In this document: positions 5,801 through 6,467 of the stretch, in pieces | Numbering within the stretch: the stretch's first letter is position 1 | Layout: each line of letters starts with the position of its first letter | DNA from: VBDM01 sp049663805 | Lineage (GTDB): Bacteria; Pseudomonadota; Gammaproteobacteria; Burkholderiales; SG8-39 | Direction: 5' to 3' | Assembly (NCBI GenBank): GCA_049663805.1 | Contig: JBATEB010000234.1 | Coordinates: 1 to 6,467, forward strand | DNA length: 6,467 nucleotides | Program-made: the position numbers and the translations under genes | The notes under the pieces: generated by a model | What the model was told of the DNA's origin: nothing | Database searches by the model: none | The model's input: only the letters and a program-made list of their open reading frames with translations

Positions 5801-6467
5801 GGATTTCGCCCCGAAGGATTGTCTGTGCTCGGCATCCCAAAGAAGGTCGGTTTCCGAAAAAGCCTGACGAGCATGACTGAAAGCCACTACGCATACCGGC
5901 GGCCACTTCCACTGTTGATGCACAGCGCCCTCACGCTCCGTCGAGAATTTGATGGTACCGCGCGTACCCTCGAACTCCATGCGGCGCATGGCATCGCAGA
6001 CGTTCGATGGTTCCGTAGTCCCGGCACCTTCAAAAGCGCGCGCGAGCGCGAGCACGCTATCGTACCCTTCCAAGGCGACAAATGTCGGTTCACGGCCGTA
6101 CTGCGTCTTGAAGTCCATGGATATGCGCTTTCCTTTGCCCGTGGGCCGGGCCGGTCGCGTGCACGAGAGGAAAGGGACCTGTGTCGCATCGGTACCTGCA
6201 ATCTCCCACCAATCTGGAAACACAGCGCGTCCCGCAGGGTCTCCGAGGAAGCATGCGGGCGGGACAAGATTACGGCTGTGAGCCTCCCCTACGACCGAAC
6301 GTAGTGGCTCCGGATAACCCATGAGCAGGAGCAGGATGTCCGGGACCAGGTGCTCCGATTGCCTAGCCTGCACTTGCCGGATCCAAGACGTTGCATCGGC
6401 TTGCCCCGGGGCGACCGAAAGTCGCGTAAAGGGTACGCCCCATCTTCCGAGCTGAGCTTCTATTGCT
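5783..6467 (-). CDS. ABC transporter periplasmic substrate-binding protein (LivJ-like, Peripla_BP_6), N-terminus cut by window edge
   Basis: This is the C-terminal 227 residues of a type I periplasmic binding protein of the branched-chain amino acid/amide family, which delivers a ligand to an inner-membrane ABC importer. The frame is open to the right edge, beginning AIEAQLGRWGVPFTRLSVAP, so the gene starts outside and the signal peptide is not visible. Family features are the YGREPTFVALEGYDSVLALA block, typical of the last lobe-crossing region, followed by AFEGAGTTEPSNVCDAMRRM and GTRGTIKFS, and a late VHQQWKWPPVCVV strand. An internal GTG at 6373 is not the true start. The ligand cannot be told from this part. 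The nearest reading on the same strand is a decayed small gene, with no permease or ATPase downstream; any partners would be upstream beyond the window. G+C is lower than in mfd. Confidence 0.88.
   Translation of the reverse strand, partial: AIEAQLGRWGVPFTRLSVAPGQADATSWIRQVQARQSEHLVPDILLLLMGYPEPLRSVVGEAHSRNLVPPACFLGDPAGRAVFPDWWEIAGTDATQVPFLSCTRPARPTGKGKRISMDFKTQYGREPTFVALEGYDSVLALARAFEGAGTTEPSNVCDAMRRMEFEGTRGTIKFSTEREGAVHQQWKWPPVCVVAFSHARQAFSETDLLWDAEHRQSFGAKSLHRAG

Overview
The window is about two thirds G+C over most of its length and looks like the chromosome of a betaproteobacterium. The basis is the character of the IspD, IspF and Mfd proteins and the layout of mfd divergent from an ispD-ispF pair, which I know from Burkholderia- and Ralstonia-type genomes. 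This is inference from recognised proteins; no search was run.

Positions 1-1633 hold a minus-strand housekeeping operon read from right to left: ispD, then ispF (joined by a 4-base ATGA overlap), then thpR, which runs off the left edge. IspD and IspF catalyse the third and fifth steps of the MEP pathway to isoprenoid precursors. ThpR is a 2H-family RNA phosphoesterase. A perfect 23-bp inverted repeat with a 20-nt loop, of the kind I associate with REP elements, is wedged between ispF and thpR. It touches the ispF stop codon and occupies the place where the thpR ribosome binding site should be.

Positions 1634-1758 are the divergent intergenic region. Its AT-rich palindrome offers a TATAAT on both strands. 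To its right, mfd (1759-5172, plus strand) encodes a full-length transcription-repair coupling factor with all expected motifs.

From 5209 onward the base composition falls and the content becomes accessory. It holds a minus-strand EncFtn-type ferritin (encapsulin-associated ferritin-like protein), the decayed start of a small unknown gene, and the C-terminal 227 residues of a LivJ-like periplasmic binding protein whose gene runs off the right edge.

The most notable point is the EncFtn gene. It keeps its ferroxidase residues but has no encapsulin targeting tail, and no encapsulin shell gene follows it, because it converges on mfd with 36 bases between them. I saw no CRISPR array, tRNA, rRNA, complete insertion sequence or evident new multi-gene system.
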